Shown in pieces: positions 50,730 to 60,087 of a DNA stretch of 64,000 nucleotides. The DNA is from Pseudomonadales bacterium (GTDB taxonomy: Bacteria; Pseudomonadota; Gammaproteobacteria; Pseudomonadales; Ketobacteraceae). Both the position numbers and the translations under genes were made by a program. The notes below the pieces were generated by a model. The model was not told the origin of the DNA. It was given only the letters and a program-made list of their open reading frames with translations, and searched no databases. The stretch is taken from NCBI GenBank assembly GCA_002701845.1, contig NZXG01000059.1, positions 124,001 to 188,000 on the forward strand, written 5' to 3'. Position 1 is the stretch's first letter. The number at the start of each line of letters is the position of its first letter.

Positions 50730-51167
50730 TTAGAGTGCGGTCTTTTGCGTGGACAAGTGATGGCAGTTCACACTGGCGTCGTAGAGCGCCTGCAACACAT
50801 CGGAGCGGGCAATGATTCCCACCAACCTACCCTCTTCCACCACCGGATACACTTTGGGCTTGTGGGTGTTCAATTGTTCCGCCAATTCCGAAATAGCCAT
50901 GTCCGGATCCACGGTCACCACCTCGGTTTTCATGATGTCGCCGGCATTGGCGGTAAGATCGCAGTAGAACGCCGTATTCAGCATCTCCTTGATACAATCC
51001 TGTTCGGAGATAAACCCGATCACTTTCTTGTCGGCATCCAGTACCGGGGCCCCGGTGATTTTGTTCTCCAGCAATACCGCCACCACATCACCGATGTCGT
51101 CCTTGACGTCAAAGGCCACCACTTTGCGGCTCATGCAGTCCCGCACCACCACAGATTTATCCACCAT
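50730..51167 (-). CDS. Tandem CBS domain protein
   Basis: A 145-residue soluble protein made of two CBS motifs, one starting at VRDCMSRKVVAFDVKD and the second at GDIMKTEVVTVDPD, each ending with the G(x)I(S/A)xxD pattern (GFISEQD, GIIARSD). CBS pairs bind adenine nucleotides and regulate partners; as a stand-alone pair its partner is unknown. A CGAGGAGG site precedes the ATG. It is separated from the GGDEF gene by 100 bases and is divergent from the enoyl-reductase-like gene. Confidence 0.9.
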   Translation of the reverse strand: MVDKSVVVRDCMSRKVVAFDVKDDIGDVVAVLLENKITGAPVLDADKKVIGFISEQDCIKEMLNTAFYCDLTANAGDIMKTEVVTVDPDMAISELAEQLNTHKPKVYPVVEEGRLVGIIARSDVLQALYDASVNCHHLSTQKTAL

Positions 51168-51400
51168 ACAGACCTCCTCGCCCCCGGGGGCAGACTTGAC
51201 CGTTACTCGTTATTATCGACGGATCAGGGAATACCCGTATCAGAAACAATGTCACAGCTTGACCCGGAGCTCAACTGTTTCCCCTGCCCGGGCTGGCTAA
51301 AATCCGGGTTTTCTGCCTCAAGTGCTTGAAACCTGACTTTAATAGGGCGTACCCTTAGCCTGGTTTTTCCCAACGATTCTGCTGACTCACGGGGATGAAT

Positions 51401-52624
51401 ATGAACTCCGCCAGCGCCAGTAACGGAGCCGGCCGCAGCTATGACATTGTGGTATTCGGCGCCACAGGCTTCACCGGAAAACTCACCGCGGAATATCTGT
51501 TGCGAAGCCCGGACAGCCAGCGCATCAAACTGGCCATCGCCGGCCGTAACAGCAGTAAGCTGGAAGCCACCCGTCAGCAATTACAGGCCGACAGCGGCCA
51601 GGGGCAGGTGGATACCATCGTAGCGGATTCCAATGATTACACCAGCCTGGTGCAGATGGCGGCCCAGGCCCGGGTGGTGATCACCACCGTGGGCCCCTAC
51701 CTTAAATATGGCGAGCCCCTGGTGCGGGCCTGTGTGGAGACCGGCACCCATTACGTGGATCTGACCGGGGAACCGGAGTTCGTGGACAGTCTGGATTTCC
51801 AGTTTCAGGAGGCGGCGGCCGCCAAGCAGATCAAGATCATCAATAGCTGCGGCTTTGACAGCATTCCCCACGACCTGGGCGCGCTCTATACCGTGCACGA
51901 GCTGAACCGGCTGCTGGGCCCGGAACGCGCCGCCAAGGTGCCCATGACCGTGGAAGGCTTCGTTCAGGCCCACGGGGATCTCTCCGGCGGTACCTGGCAC
52001 TCAGCCATCACTCAGTTTTCCCGCTTGCGGGAGTATCAGAAGAAACGCAAGGAATGGCGCAAACAACGGGGTACCCGCCCCGGCGACCGGCGCCGCACCC
52101 GGGTAATGCGGCCACGACTGTACCGGGTGAATGCCTTTGACGCCTGGGCCTGCCCGTTTCCCACCATCGATCCCCAGGTGGTCAAACGCACCGCCGCGGC
52201 CCGCAGCGAATACGGCCCGGATTTCGTCTACGGTCACTACGTGCTGGTACGCAAGCTGCCCAAGCTGATTGGCGGTATCCTGGGAGCTGGCGGTGTGGTG
52301 GTGCTGTCCCAGTTCAAATTCAGTCGCGAACGATTGTTGAAATGGCGGGATCCGGGACGCGGTCCCAGTGAACAGAAGCGGGAACGCTCCTGGTTCCGGG
52401 TGCATTTTATCGGCGAGGCCGATGGTCTGCACGTGTGGACCGAAGTCACCGGCGGCGATCCGGGCTACGGCGAAACGTCAAAAATGCTGGCGGAATCGGC
52501 CCTGTGCCTGGCCCTGGATCAGGACCTGCCCGCCAATTACGGGGTGGTCACTCCCGGCGCTGGCATGGGCGACGCCCTGCTGCAACGCCTGCAGCGGGCA
52601 GGCATCGAGTTTCGAACCCTATAA
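51401..52624 (+). CDS. Saccharopine dehydrogenase-like / trans-acting enoyl reductase family protein
   Basis: The 407-residue protein begins with a Rossmann nucleotide-binding motif (VVFGATGFTGKL) and has the family pattern NSCGFDSIPHDLG. Relatives include mycobacterial trans-acting enoyl reductases of complex lipid synthesis; in proteobacteria the function is unknown. I chose the ATG at 51401, six bases after GGGG; the ATG at 51395 is too close to that site. It is followed by an SRPBCC gene after 34 bases, which suggests an operon with hydrophobic substrates. Confidence 0.86.
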   Translation: MNSASASNGAGRSYDIVVFGATGFTGKLTAEYLLRSPDSQRIKLAIAGRNSSKLEATRQQLQADSGQGQVDTIVADSNDYTSLVQMAAQARVVITTVGPYLKYGEPLVRACVETGTHYVDLTGEPEFVDSLDFQFQEAAAAKQIKIINSCGFDSIPHDLGALYTVHELNRLLGPERAAKVPMTVEGFVQAHGDLSGGTWHSAITQFSRLREYQKKRKEWRKQRGTRPGDRRRTRVMRPRLYRVNAFDAWACPFPTIDPQVVKRTAAARSEYGPDFVYGHYVLVRKLPKLIGGILGAGGVVVLSQFKFSRERLLKWRDPGRGPSEQKRERSWFRVHFIGEADGLHVWTEVTGGDPGYGETSKMLAESALCLALDQDLPANYGVVTPGAGMGDALLQRLQRAGIEFRTL

Positions 52625-52658
52625 TCGGAAAACTACATAAGCGGATGAAGGTAGCCTC

Positions 52659-53093
52659 ATGAGTCGTCAGTGTGTACAGATGGATGTGGAATTCAACGCC
52701 CCGGTGGAGCAGGTGTTTGCGGTGCTGTCGGACCATGAGGCCCTGGGCAAGGTGCTGGGGGCTGACTTCACCCGTATCCGGGATGGCCAGGAGCATGTCA
52801 ATGGAGTGGGCTCCGTGCGCCGGATTGGCGGCCCGCCCCTGATGAGCTTCGAGGAGACGGTCACCGCTTTTGAACCCAACCGGCTGGTGGAATATACCGT
52901 CAGCCGGGGCAGCCCCATCAAGAACCATCTGGGACGCATGGTATTCAGTGAGCATGCCGGCAAAACCCACCTGCATTACACCATTGAATTCGAACCGCGG
53001 TTACCCCTGCCTTTCAGCGGCCTGCTGATCGCCACCGGCCTGAAGCGTATGATGCTGCGGGGGCTGCGGCGGTTTGCCCGCCAATATAATTGA
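52659..53093 (+). CDS. SRPBCC (START-like) family protein
   Basis: A 144-residue protein with the polyketide cyclase/START-like pattern: MDVEFNAPVEQVFAVLSDHEAL at the N-terminus, several strands, and a long C-terminal helix (GLLIATGLKRMMLRGLRRF). These folds hold a hydrophobic pocket. It is probably cotranscribed with the upstream enoyl-reductase-like gene. An AAGG site precedes the ATG. Its ligand is unknown. Confidence 0.83.
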   Translation: MSRQCVQMDVEFNAPVEQVFAVLSDHEALGKVLGADFTRIRDGQEHVNGVGSVRRIGGPPLMSFEETVTAFEPNRLVEYTVSRGSPIKNHLGRMVFSEHAGKTHLHYTIEFEPRLPLPFSGLLIATGLKRMMLRGLRRFARQYN

Positions 53094-53223
53094 TCAAAAC
53101 GGGATCAACTTAGAGTCTTTTCCGGAAAACCGTCGCAAACCGCTGTAATTGAAAGCCGGATCTGGTTGGCGCAGCGGGTATTTGTGCTTTAATAAAAGGG
53201 AATTTGCCAGAGGGAGCACTTCA

Positions 53224-53991
53224 ATGAAACCACTAGCCACCGCCGCATTGCTGGGTCTGGGACTGGGCCTCAGCAGCCCCAGCCAGGCCGATATGTTGCT
53301 GGGTATTTACGTGGGAGGCGGCAGCGTCGACTACGATCTGTCCGGGGATTTTACCGACCTGGAAGAGGATACCAACAACACCATCGATTTCGAGGATGAA
53401 CTGGGCCTGGAAGGTGACAGTGGCACTTACTTCTATGTGGCCCTGGAGCACGGAATTCCGGTTTTGCCCAATATCCGCTTCGCTCGTTCGGAAATCGACG
53501 AGAGCGGAAGCCAGACCCTAAGCAGGCCCATCTCCTTCGATGGTGTGGATTTCCCCGCGGGCATTCCGGTGGAAAGCAAACTGGACTTCAGCCACAACGA
53601 CTTCACCTTTTACTACGAGCTGCTGGACAATTGGGTGAACCTGGACCTGGGCCTCACCGCCCGTCAGTTTGATGGTGAAATCAGCGCCAGTAGCCCGCTG
53701 GTCACTGAAACTGCCCAGGAAGACCTGGATTTCGTGGTGCCCATGCTATATGGCAAAGCCCAGTTTGATCTGCCCCTCACCGGCCTGTATGTCAGCGCCG
53801 AAGGCAACTGGATCGGTGCCGGCGGTGCTCAACTTTACGACCTCTGGGGCAAGGTGGGTTATACCTTTGCCTTCGGCCTGGGGGTTGAGGCTGGCCTGCG
53901 CAAGATGGCCTTGGAGCTGGACGACGTGGAGGATCTGGATGCGGATCTGACCCTGGACGGCACCTACATCGCCGCCACTTTTCATTTCTAA
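53224..53991 (+). CDS. Outer-membrane beta-barrel protein, TIGR04219-like
   Basis: The 255-residue protein has a signal peptide (about 1-21, cleavage after SQA), alternating hydrophobic strands, and a C-terminal ATFHF with terminal Phe, the mark of BAM-assembled barrels. The acidic loop DLEEDTNNTIDFEDELGLEGD and the pattern of strands match the TIGR04219 family of unknown role. GAGGGAG precedes the ATG at 53224; the open frame upstream to 53149 is not coding-like. It stands alone, 130 bases after the SRPBCC gene. Confidence 0.85.
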   Translation: MKPLATAALLGLGLGLSSPSQADMLLGIYVGGGSVDYDLSGDFTDLEEDTNNTIDFEDELGLEGDSGTYFYVALEHGIPVLPNIRFARSEIDESGSQTLSRPISFDGVDFPAGIPVESKLDFSHNDFTFYYELLDNWVNLDLGLTARQFDGEISASSPLVTETAQEDLDFVVPMLYGKAQFDLPLTGLYVSAEGNWIGAGGAQLYDLWGKVGYTFAFGLGVEAGLRKMALELDDVEDLDADLTLDGTYIAATFHF

Positions 53992-54033
53992 GGGTTAGCG
54001 CCACTCAACGGCAACGCACCGCAAACTGCAATG

Positions 54034-54052
54034 CCCCCGCCCGGCGCGGGGG
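54034..54052. terminator. GC hairpin between convergent barrel gene and purC
   Basis: CCCCCGC pairs with GCGGGGG around a CCGGC loop, in the 120 bases between the two stop codons. No T run is seen, so its terminator activity is uncertain. Confidence 0.45.
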
Positions 54053-54112
54053 TCGCCGCTCCGCCCCCCGCACAGCCAGCGGAATCAACCACGATCCGGA
54101 CCCGTCACAGCC

Positions 54113-54826
54113 TCAGTCAAACTGGATGCCCAGACGCCGTCCCACTTCCTCGTAAGACTCCACCACATCCCCCAAACCCTGGCGGAAGCGATCCTTATCC
54201 AGCTTTTTGCGGGTTTCCCGGTCCCACAGGCGGCAGCCGTCCGGCGTGAACTCATCCCCCAACACCACCCGCCCTTCGAACAGGCCGAATTCCAGTTTGT
54301 AATCCACCAGCAGCATGCCCCCGTCCAGGAACAACTGCTTGAGCACGTCGTTGACCTGGAACGTCAGCTGTTTCATTTTTTCCACCTGGTCCGGCTCGGC
54401 CCAGCCAAAGCTGCGAATGTGATAGTCATTGACCATAGGATCACCCAGTTCATCGTTCTTGAGGAAGAACTCGAAGGTGGGGGGATTCAGCTCCAGCCCT
54501 TCCTGGACCCCAAGACGCCGGCACACACTGCCGGCGGCCAGGTTTCGCACCACGCATTCCAGAGGTAGCATTTGCAGGCGTTTTACCAATGATTCCTGGT
54601 CATTGAGCAGACGGATAAAGTGGGTTTCCACCCCTGCTGCATGCAGCTTCTCCATAATAAACGCATTGAACTTGTTGTTGACCATGCCCTTGCGCGCCAG
54701 CTGTTCGCGCTTTTTGCCATCGAAGGCGGAAGTGTCATTGCGGAACAGCATGATCAGGGAATTGGGATCGTCGGTGGTATACACCGACTTGGCTTTGCCT
54801 TTATACAGTTCGTCACGTTTTTCCAT
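54113..54826 (-). CDS. purC: Phosphoribosylaminoimidazole-succinocarboxamide synthase
   Basis: PurC joins aspartate to CAIR in purine synthesis. The 237-residue enzyme opens with YKGKAKSVY, carries [12 protein letters not shown] for ATP binding, and VRNLAAGS and VDYKLEFG in the substrate region, all typical of SAICAR synthetase. A GGTGAG site precedes the ATG. It follows the metallo-beta-lactamase gene by 30 bases in the bamC-to-purC run. Confidence 0.97.
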   Translation of the reverse strand: MEKRDELYKGKAKSVYTTDDPNSLIMLFRNDTSAFDGKKREQLARKGMVNNKFNAFIMEKLHAAGVETHFIRLLNDQESLVKRLQMLPLECVVRNLAAGSVCRRLGVQEGLELNPPTFEFFLKNDELGDPMVNDYHIRSFGWAEPDQVEKMKQLTFQVNDVLKQLFLDGGMLLVDYKLEFGLFEGRVVLGDEFTPDGCRLWDRETRKKLDKDRFRQGLGDVVESYEEVGRRLGIQFD

Positions 54827-54856
54827 GGGAACTCACCTGCCGGTTAATAGTGGGTA

Positions 54857-55648
54857 TCAGGATATCATGTCGGTGCGGTGCAGCGGGGTCCACTCCAGGC
54901 CCGAGTCCTGGCTTGCCACCCGGATCTTGTGCTCCTGACAGTGGGCCTGCTCCAGCAGCGCCGCCACCGCCAGCTCGGGATGGTTGTTCTGTTGGCTGAT
55001 GTGGGTTACCACCAGGTGCTGCAACCGCGCCTGGTCCAGCTGCGCCAGCATTTGCGCCGACTGCCGGTTGTTCAAATGCCCCAGGGGCCCGGCCACCCGC
55101 CGTTTCAGGGCTGGTGGATAGGGACCCGCCGCCAGCATCTCCAGATCGTGATTACACTCCAGCATCAGGGCATCGCATTGCTCATAGCTGGCCAGCATGT
55201 GCGGTGTCACCGAACCCACATCCGTCAGCAGACCCAGGCGGCTGCCCTGGCGGGACTGAAATACAAACTGACAGGGCTCCCGGGCATCGTGGGGCACCGG
55301 CACCGGCTGCACGGTCAGCCCCGCCACTTCAAACGCTTCATGGGGGTTGATCAGCTGCAGCAGCGTCTGATCCAGAACCCCGCTGAGCTTGGCGGCCCAG
55401 GTGCCCCAGGTGGTATAAACGGGAATCCGGCAACGGTTGGCCAGCCGCGCCACTCCGCGCACATGATCACTGTGTTCATGGGTTACCAGAATGGCGGCCA
55501 GATCCTCCGCCGCCACCTGCAGATCCGCCATTCGGCCCAGTGCGGCGCGGGCGGAAAAGCCGCAGTCCACCAGCAGCGTGCCCTGGGAGCCGGCGGCAAT
55601 CAAAGTACCGTTGCCCTCGCTACCACTGCCAATGGAGGCAAATCGCAT
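54857..55648 (-). CDS. Metallo-beta-lactamase fold hydrolase (YycJ-like)
   Basis: A 263-residue protein with the full metal motif HEHSDH at 57-62 and further ligands in DVGSVT and THIS. It begins FASIGSGSEGNGTLI, as YycJ/WalJ-type exonuclease-like proteins do. In Bacillus YycJ is linked to cell-wall and DNA processes; the proteobacterial role is unproved. Its ATG overlaps the bamC stop as TAATG, and bamC and purC flank it in Pseudomonas too. Confidence 0.9.
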   Translation of the reverse strand: MRFASIGSGSEGNGTLIAAGSQGTLLVDCGFSARAALGRMADLQVAAEDLAAILVTHEHSDHVRGVARLANRCRIPVYTTWGTWAAKLSGVLDQTLLQLINPHEAFEVAGLTVQPVPVPHDAREPCQFVFQSRQGSRLGLLTDVGSVTPHMLASYEQCDALMLECNHDLEMLAAGPYPPALKRRVAGPLGHLNNRQSAQMLAQLDQARLQHLVVTHISQQNNHPELAVAALLEQAHCQEHKIRVASQDSGLEWTPLHRTDMIS

Positions 55649-56703
55649 TATTCCAGGCTCGCCCGCAACCGATTGAGCACCCGGGCGGACTGTTCCTGAG
55701 GCGCCAGGGTGTCATCGTCCACCTGCACCGATACCTGGATACCGCTTTCCGACGTCACCAGACGCAGCTGCAACTGGCGCTCCTCATCCTCCACAGTAGC
55801 GGTCTGTTCCAGGTAATAAATTCCCAGTGAGCGATCCAGATCGGTCACCTCCAGCTCGGCATCGGCCAGGGCCTGACCCACCGCCAGCCAGGCCCGGTTG
55901 AAGTCCTGATTGATCACCAGAATGGGATAGCCGTTGCCGTCCCGGGTCATGGTGTACTTGGGCAATACCCGCAGGTCCTGGGACAGCACCGAAGACCCCA
56001 CTTTGCGGCCGCCGTCCTCCAGGAACAGCATCAGTTCATCGTACACCGCCGCCACCAGACCGGGACTATCCGGCTGCGCGGGCCAGTCCACCTGCGCCGG
56101 GGTGGGCGTGGCCACCCGGACGTGGTTAATCCGCACCAGGTTGGTGTCCGGTCCGGCCTGGGGAACGGCTTCCACAGTGAAGCGAAAACGGTCCCGCTGC
56201 TCCCCTTGACTGAAACTGAACAGCTGACCCACCGAGTACCAGAATCCCTTTTCGTCCGGCGCCTGCCGGGGTGCCATCCAGCTGGTTTCAATAACCCCCT
56301 GCCCGGGGTCGGCCTGATCCACCGCCGCCACGGTGGCCGCAAACTCCCGCAACTGGGGCCAGAGCTCGCCCCGGGGGCGTTCCACCACCAGCCACACCCG
56401 ACCGGCATCCTCCCGCAGCTCCAGCCCGGCGGCTTCATTCACATCCCGCAGGGATTGGGGACGGGGCACGGAGTCACTGTCCTGCGGCCGGTAAAAATCC
56501 CCCTCGCCAATGGCGGGAATGGGGTAGCGCTGCTGCAGGGGGCGGGATTCCATACCTTCGGGTACCGCCAGCGGCGGGTGGCTTTGAGCCTTCTTATAAT
56601 CCATGGCCCGTTCGCGAAACTGACCCTCCTCACCGAACAGATAGGAACAGCCGGGAAGCGCAATCAACGCCAGAAACAACAGCGCGGGTCGCAAAATCTG
56701 CAT
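55648..56703 (-). CDS. bamC: Outer-membrane assembly lipoprotein BamC
   Basis: The 351-residue lipoprotein (LPGC, Cys19) matches BamC: an extended N-terminal region that binds BamD (PPLAVPEGME through IPAIGEGDFYRP), then two helix-grip domains. It is a non-essential part of the BAM complex. It lies 59 bases downstream of dapA, the widely conserved dapA-bamC pair. A CCGGAG site precedes the ATG. Confidence 0.93.
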   Translation of the reverse strand: MQILRPALLFLALIALPGCSYLFGEEGQFRERAMDYKKAQSHPPLAVPEGMESRPLQQRYPIPAIGEGDFYRPQDSDSVPRPQSLRDVNEAAGLELREDAGRVWLVVERPRGELWPQLREFAATVAAVDQADPGQGVIETSWMAPRQAPDEKGFWYSVGQLFSFSQGEQRDRFRFTVEAVPQAGPDTNLVRINHVRVATPTPAQVDWPAQPDSPGLVAAVYDELMLFLEDGGRKVGSSVLSQDLRVLPKYTMTRDGNGYPILVINQDFNRAWLAVGQALADAELEVTDLDRSLGIYYLEQTATVEDEERQLQLRLVTSESGIQVSVQVDDDTLAPQEQSARVLNRLRASLE

Positions 56704-56762
56704 GGGTCACTCCGGGAAAACGGTGTTTTTGGTATTGGTGGAAGGGGCCGGAAACCGCGTGG

Positions 56763-57638
56763 TTATAACAGCCCTGCCTGCCGCATGGCATCCCGCACCG
56801 GCTCATGAAATTGTTCCGACAGCGGGGTCATGGGCAGGCGGATACCGGATTCAATCATTCCCAGTTGCTGCATGGCCCACTTCACCGGAATCGGATTGGC
56901 TTCCAGAAACAGGTTCTTGTTCAACCCCATCAGCACCGCGTTAATGGCCTCCGCCCGGGGCCGGTCGCCGGCAATGGCCGCCGTGCAGAGTTCAGACATC
57001 GCATTGGGCGCGATGTTCGCGGTGACTGACACATTCCCTTTGGCCCCCAACAGCATCAGCTCCATGGCCGTGGCGTCGTCACCGGAATAGAGCAGGAATT
57101 CCGGACCACATAGCTCCAGTATTTCCCGGCCCCGGTCCAGGTTGCCGGTGGCCTCCTTGATGGCGACAATATTGGGGTGGGTACTGAGGCGCTGTACCGT
57201 GGCCGGCTGCATGTCGCAGGCGGTACGGCCGGGGACGTTGTAAAGCATCTGCGGGATTTCCACCGCATCGGCGATGGCCATATGATGCCGATACAACCCT
57301 TCCTGGGTGGGCTTGTTGTAATAGGGGGTTACCAACAAACAGGCCGCCGCCCCCACGTCCTTGGCGGCACGGGTCAGCTCAATGGCCTCCAGGGTGGCGT
57401 TGGCGCCGGTCCCCGCCACCACCGGAATCTTACCGGCAGCCCGATCCACTATGTACTTGATTACGGCGCAATGCTCATCCACATCCAGGGTGGCCGATTC
57501 CCCGGTGGTGCCCACCGCCACAATCGCGCTTGTACCCTGTTCAATGTGCATATCGATCAGATTCGCCAGCGCTTCCCAGTGAATGCTGCCATCGGCATGC
57601 ATTGGGGTCACGAGGGCAACCAGGCTACCGGTAATCAT
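56763..57638 (-). CDS. dapA: 4-Hydroxy-tetrahydrodipicolinate synthase
   Basis: DapA condenses pyruvate with aspartate semialdehyde in lysine and diaminopimelate synthesis. The 291-residue enzyme has Lys161 (AIKEATG) as Schiff-base residue and Tyr133 (YNVPGRT), both at E. coli numbering, plus GTTGES at 43-48. I start at the ATG at 57638, giving the standard MITGSLVALVTPM; the earlier frame to 57779 is not conserved-looking. Confidence 0.97.
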   Translation of the reverse strand: MITGSLVALVTPMHADGSIHWEALANLIDMHIEQGTSAIVAVGTTGESATLDVDEHCAVIKYIVDRAAGKIPVVAGTGANATLEAIELTRAAKDVGAAACLLVTPYYNKPTQEGLYRHHMAIADAVEIPQMLYNVPGRTACDMQPATVQRLSTHPNIVAIKEATGNLDRGREILELCGPEFLLYSGDDATAMELMLLGAKGNVSVTANIAPNAMSELCTAAIAGDRPRAEAINAVLMGLNKNLFLEANPIPVKWAMQQLGMIESGIRLPMTPLSEQFHEPVRDAMRQAGLL

Positions 57639-57912
57639 GTGCTGCTGTGTCTCCAGCTGAATTTGGCAAACGGCTATGGTACTGACGCGGCCAGGCAATA
57701 ACAAGCATGGAAGAAGCTGGAGGCCGGAAAATAGCCCGGTCTTCCGCCAAATTCGGCTTGCCGCCATTATTTCCAGCATTTTCAGCTAGTTGTTCGCAAA
57801 TACCGGTGCTAAACTCAAGACCAGCGTTTAACCGGTTCAGAATGCAGAAGATTTCAGGCAACCCGCTTAAACAGAATATTTTCTGATCCGCTGAGAGAGC
57901 ACAGTCAGAACC

Positions 57913-58440
57913 ATGCAAGAATATCTGGTGATTTCCGCCATTGGCGAAGACAAACCCGGCATCATCAACGGTTTGTCCCAGGCTGCCACCGAGTGCGATT
58001 GCAACATTATGGATACCCGCATGACCGTGTTGGGGGGTGAGTTCGCGCTGATTATGTTGCTGGCAGCGGCATCAGATAACCTGGCCCGGGCGGAAACCGC
58101 CCTGCCCCAGGTGGCGGAACAATTCGGTCTCACCACCATCCTCAAGCGCACCGCCCCCCGGCAGCTGGACAGCACCAGTCGCCCCTACTCCGTCTCCGTG
58201 ATAGCCCTGGATCACCCGGGCATCGTGCGGGAAATCGCCAGTTTCTTCAGCCAGAGACAGATCAACATCGAAGAAATGGAAACCGGGACCTACGCGGCCG
58301 CCCATACCGGCAGCCCCATGTTTTCTCTGGAATTGTCCGTGCAGGTACCCGCCAGTCAGGCTATCGCGCCGCTGAAAGAGGCCTTTATCGGCTTTTGTGA
58401 CGAACGCAATCTGGATGCCACCATTGAGCCCCGGCGGTAA
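57913..58440 (+). CDS. gcvR: Glycine cleavage system transcriptional repressor-like ACT protein
   Basis: A 175-residue protein of two ACT domains (about 1-85 and 90-175), the first with IGEDKPGIINGLSQ and the second with ALDHPGIVREIAS. This is the GcvR layout; in E. coli it senses glycine and antagonises GcvA. No gcvA or gcvTHP lies in the window. It is divergent from dapA and precedes bcp by 57 bases, as in many gammaproteobacteria, where the link to glycine has not always been tested. Confidence 0.87.
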   Translation: MQEYLVISAIGEDKPGIINGLSQAATECDCNIMDTRMTVLGGEFALIMLLAAASDNLARAETALPQVAEQFGLTTILKRTAPRQLDSTSRPYSVSVIALDHPGIVREIASFFSQRQINIEEMETGTYAAAHTGSPMFSLELSVQVPASQAIAPLKEAFIGFCDERNLDATIEPRR

Positions 58441-58497
58441 CTGTGAATGGCTGGCAACCAACAACAATAATCCAACAACAGGGCTTAGGAGGAGTCA

Positions 58498-58968
58498 ATG
58501 GCAACCGTTGAAATTGGCAAACCGGTTCCGGATTTCGCAGCACAGGCCACCAGTCAGAAAGACGTGGTGCTGTCCAAACTCAAAGGCTGGAAAGTGGTGC
58601 TCTACTTTTATCCGAAAGACAACACCCCGGGCTGCACCACCGAGGGGCTGGATTTCCGTGACTACTACGAGGATTTCCTCAAGGCCAAAACCCTGGTGTT
58701 TGGTGTCTCCAAAGACACTCTGAAGTCCCACGAGATGTTCAAAGCCCAGTATCAGTTCCCGTTTGAACTGATCTCCGACACCGACGCCTATCTTTGCCAG
58801 ATGTTCGATGTGATCAAACCGCTCAACATGTACGGCAAGCAGGTACAGGGGGTGGATCGCAGCACTTTTTTACTGGATTCCAACGGTGTATTGCGGCGGG
58901 AGTGGCGCAAAGTCCGGGTCAATGGCCACGTCGAAGAGGTCCTGGAGGCCGCTGAGGCCATCGACTGA
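58498..58968 (+). CDS. bcp: Thiol peroxidase Bcp (peroxiredoxin Q)
   Basis: A 156-residue peroxiredoxin that reduces hydroperoxides. The peroxidatic Cys46 lies in TPGCTTEG. E. coli Bcp has a resolving cysteine four residues later; here that place is Gly, so it is a one-Cys type or uses Cys100 (AYLCQM). A very good TAGGAGGAG site precedes the ATG. Its stop codon directly abuts that of the convergent permease gene. Confidence 0.95.
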   Translation: MATVEIGKPVPDFAAQATSQKDVVLSKLKGWKVVLYFYPKDNTPGCTTEGLDFRDYYEDFLKAKTLVFGVSKDTLKSHEMFKAQYQFPFELISDTDAYLCQMFDVIKPLNMYGKQVQGVDRSTFLLDSNGVLRREWRKVRVNGHVEEVLEAAEAID

Positions 58969-60069
58969 TCAGTGGTTCTCCAGCGTCGGCCCGCCGGCGC
59001 CCGCTTCCCCCTGACGAACGGGTTCCCGGGGCCAGGCTGTGATCACGGCCTTCAGCAGTGTCGCCAGGGGGATGGCGAAGAACACCCCCCACAATCCCCA
59101 GAAGCCGCCAAACACCAGAACCGCGGTAATGATGGAGACCGGATGGAGGTTCACCGCTTCGGAAAACAATATGGGCACCAGCAGGTTACCATCCAGTCCC
59201 TGAATCACGCCATAAACCACCATGACCCACATAAAATCCGCCCCCCAGCCGAACTGAAAGTAGGCCACCACCGCCACCGGTACCGTCACCACCGTGGCCC
59301 CTATATAAGGCACCACCACGCTCAGACCCACCAACAGTCCCAACAGGGCCGCATAGTTCACCCCCAGCAGCACAAAGGCCACATAGGTCACTCCCCCGGT
59401 AATCAGTATCTCCATGGCCTTGCCGCGCACGTAGTTGGCGATCTGGGTATCCATTTCCGTCATCACCCGGGTCATAAACGGCCGCTCCGCAGGCAGCAGC
59501 CTCACCACGGAGCTGATCAGGCGATCTTTATCCTTGAGAAAGAAGAACACCAGTAGCGGCACCAGTACGAGGAAAATCAACAGCCCCATCAGATTGGGCA
59601 GGCTGGACAGTGACAGGGTCACCGCCGACTCTCCCAGATCCTTGAGGGTGTCGGTGGTCATGGCATTGATCTCGGTGACCCATTGCTCAGACACCAGCTC
59701 CGGGTAGCGCTGGGGCAGCACATTCAGGAACCGGGTGGCTTCGGTCAGCATCCGGGGCACCTGCTCATTCAGTAACCGGACCAACTGGCCCCAGGTGAGC
59801 GGAACCAGCACGAACAGAAAGGCCAGTTGGGCCGCCAGGAACAGAATATAGGTAAGGGTCAGCGCCAGCATTCGCGGTACCCGGTGCCGCACCATAAAAT
59901 TGATCAGACCCTGCAGCAGATACGCCAGCACGATGGCCGCCAGTACCGGCGCCAGGATGGTGCCCATGGTCACCACCACGGTAAAGCCCACCGCCAGCAA
60001 AAGGATTAGGATCACCGCTTCCTTGTTGGTGAAATACTCCCGGTACCAGTCATTGAGTATCTGAAACAT
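58969..60069 (-). CDS. AI-2E family transporter (PerM-like)
   Basis: The 366-residue membrane protein has about eight helices and the family's C-terminal PYIGATVVTVPVAVVAY and PILFSEAVNLHPVSIITAVLVFGGFWG. The family name comes from TqsA, but other members move sodium or protons, so the substrate is unknown. It follows tusA by 18 bases, and this neighbourhood recurs in Pseudomonas. Confidence 0.9.
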   Translation of the reverse strand: MFQILNDWYREYFTNKEAVILILLLAVGFTVVVTMGTILAPVLAAIVLAYLLQGLINFMVRHRVPRMLALTLTYILFLAAQLAFLFVLVPLTWGQLVRLLNEQVPRMLTEATRFLNVLPQRYPELVSEQWVTEINAMTTDTLKDLGESAVTLSLSSLPNLMGLLIFLVLVPLLVFFFLKDKDRLISSVVRLLPAERPFMTRVMTEMDTQIANYVRGKAMEILITGGVTYVAFVLLGVNYAALLGLLVGLSVVVPYIGATVVTVPVAVVAYFQFGWGADFMWVMVVYGVIQGLDGNLLVPILFSEAVNLHPVSIITAVLVFGGFWGLWGVFFAIPLATLLKAVITAWPREPVRQGEAGAGGPTLENH

Positions 60070-60087
60070 AGGGGGTCGCGCCGGCCT

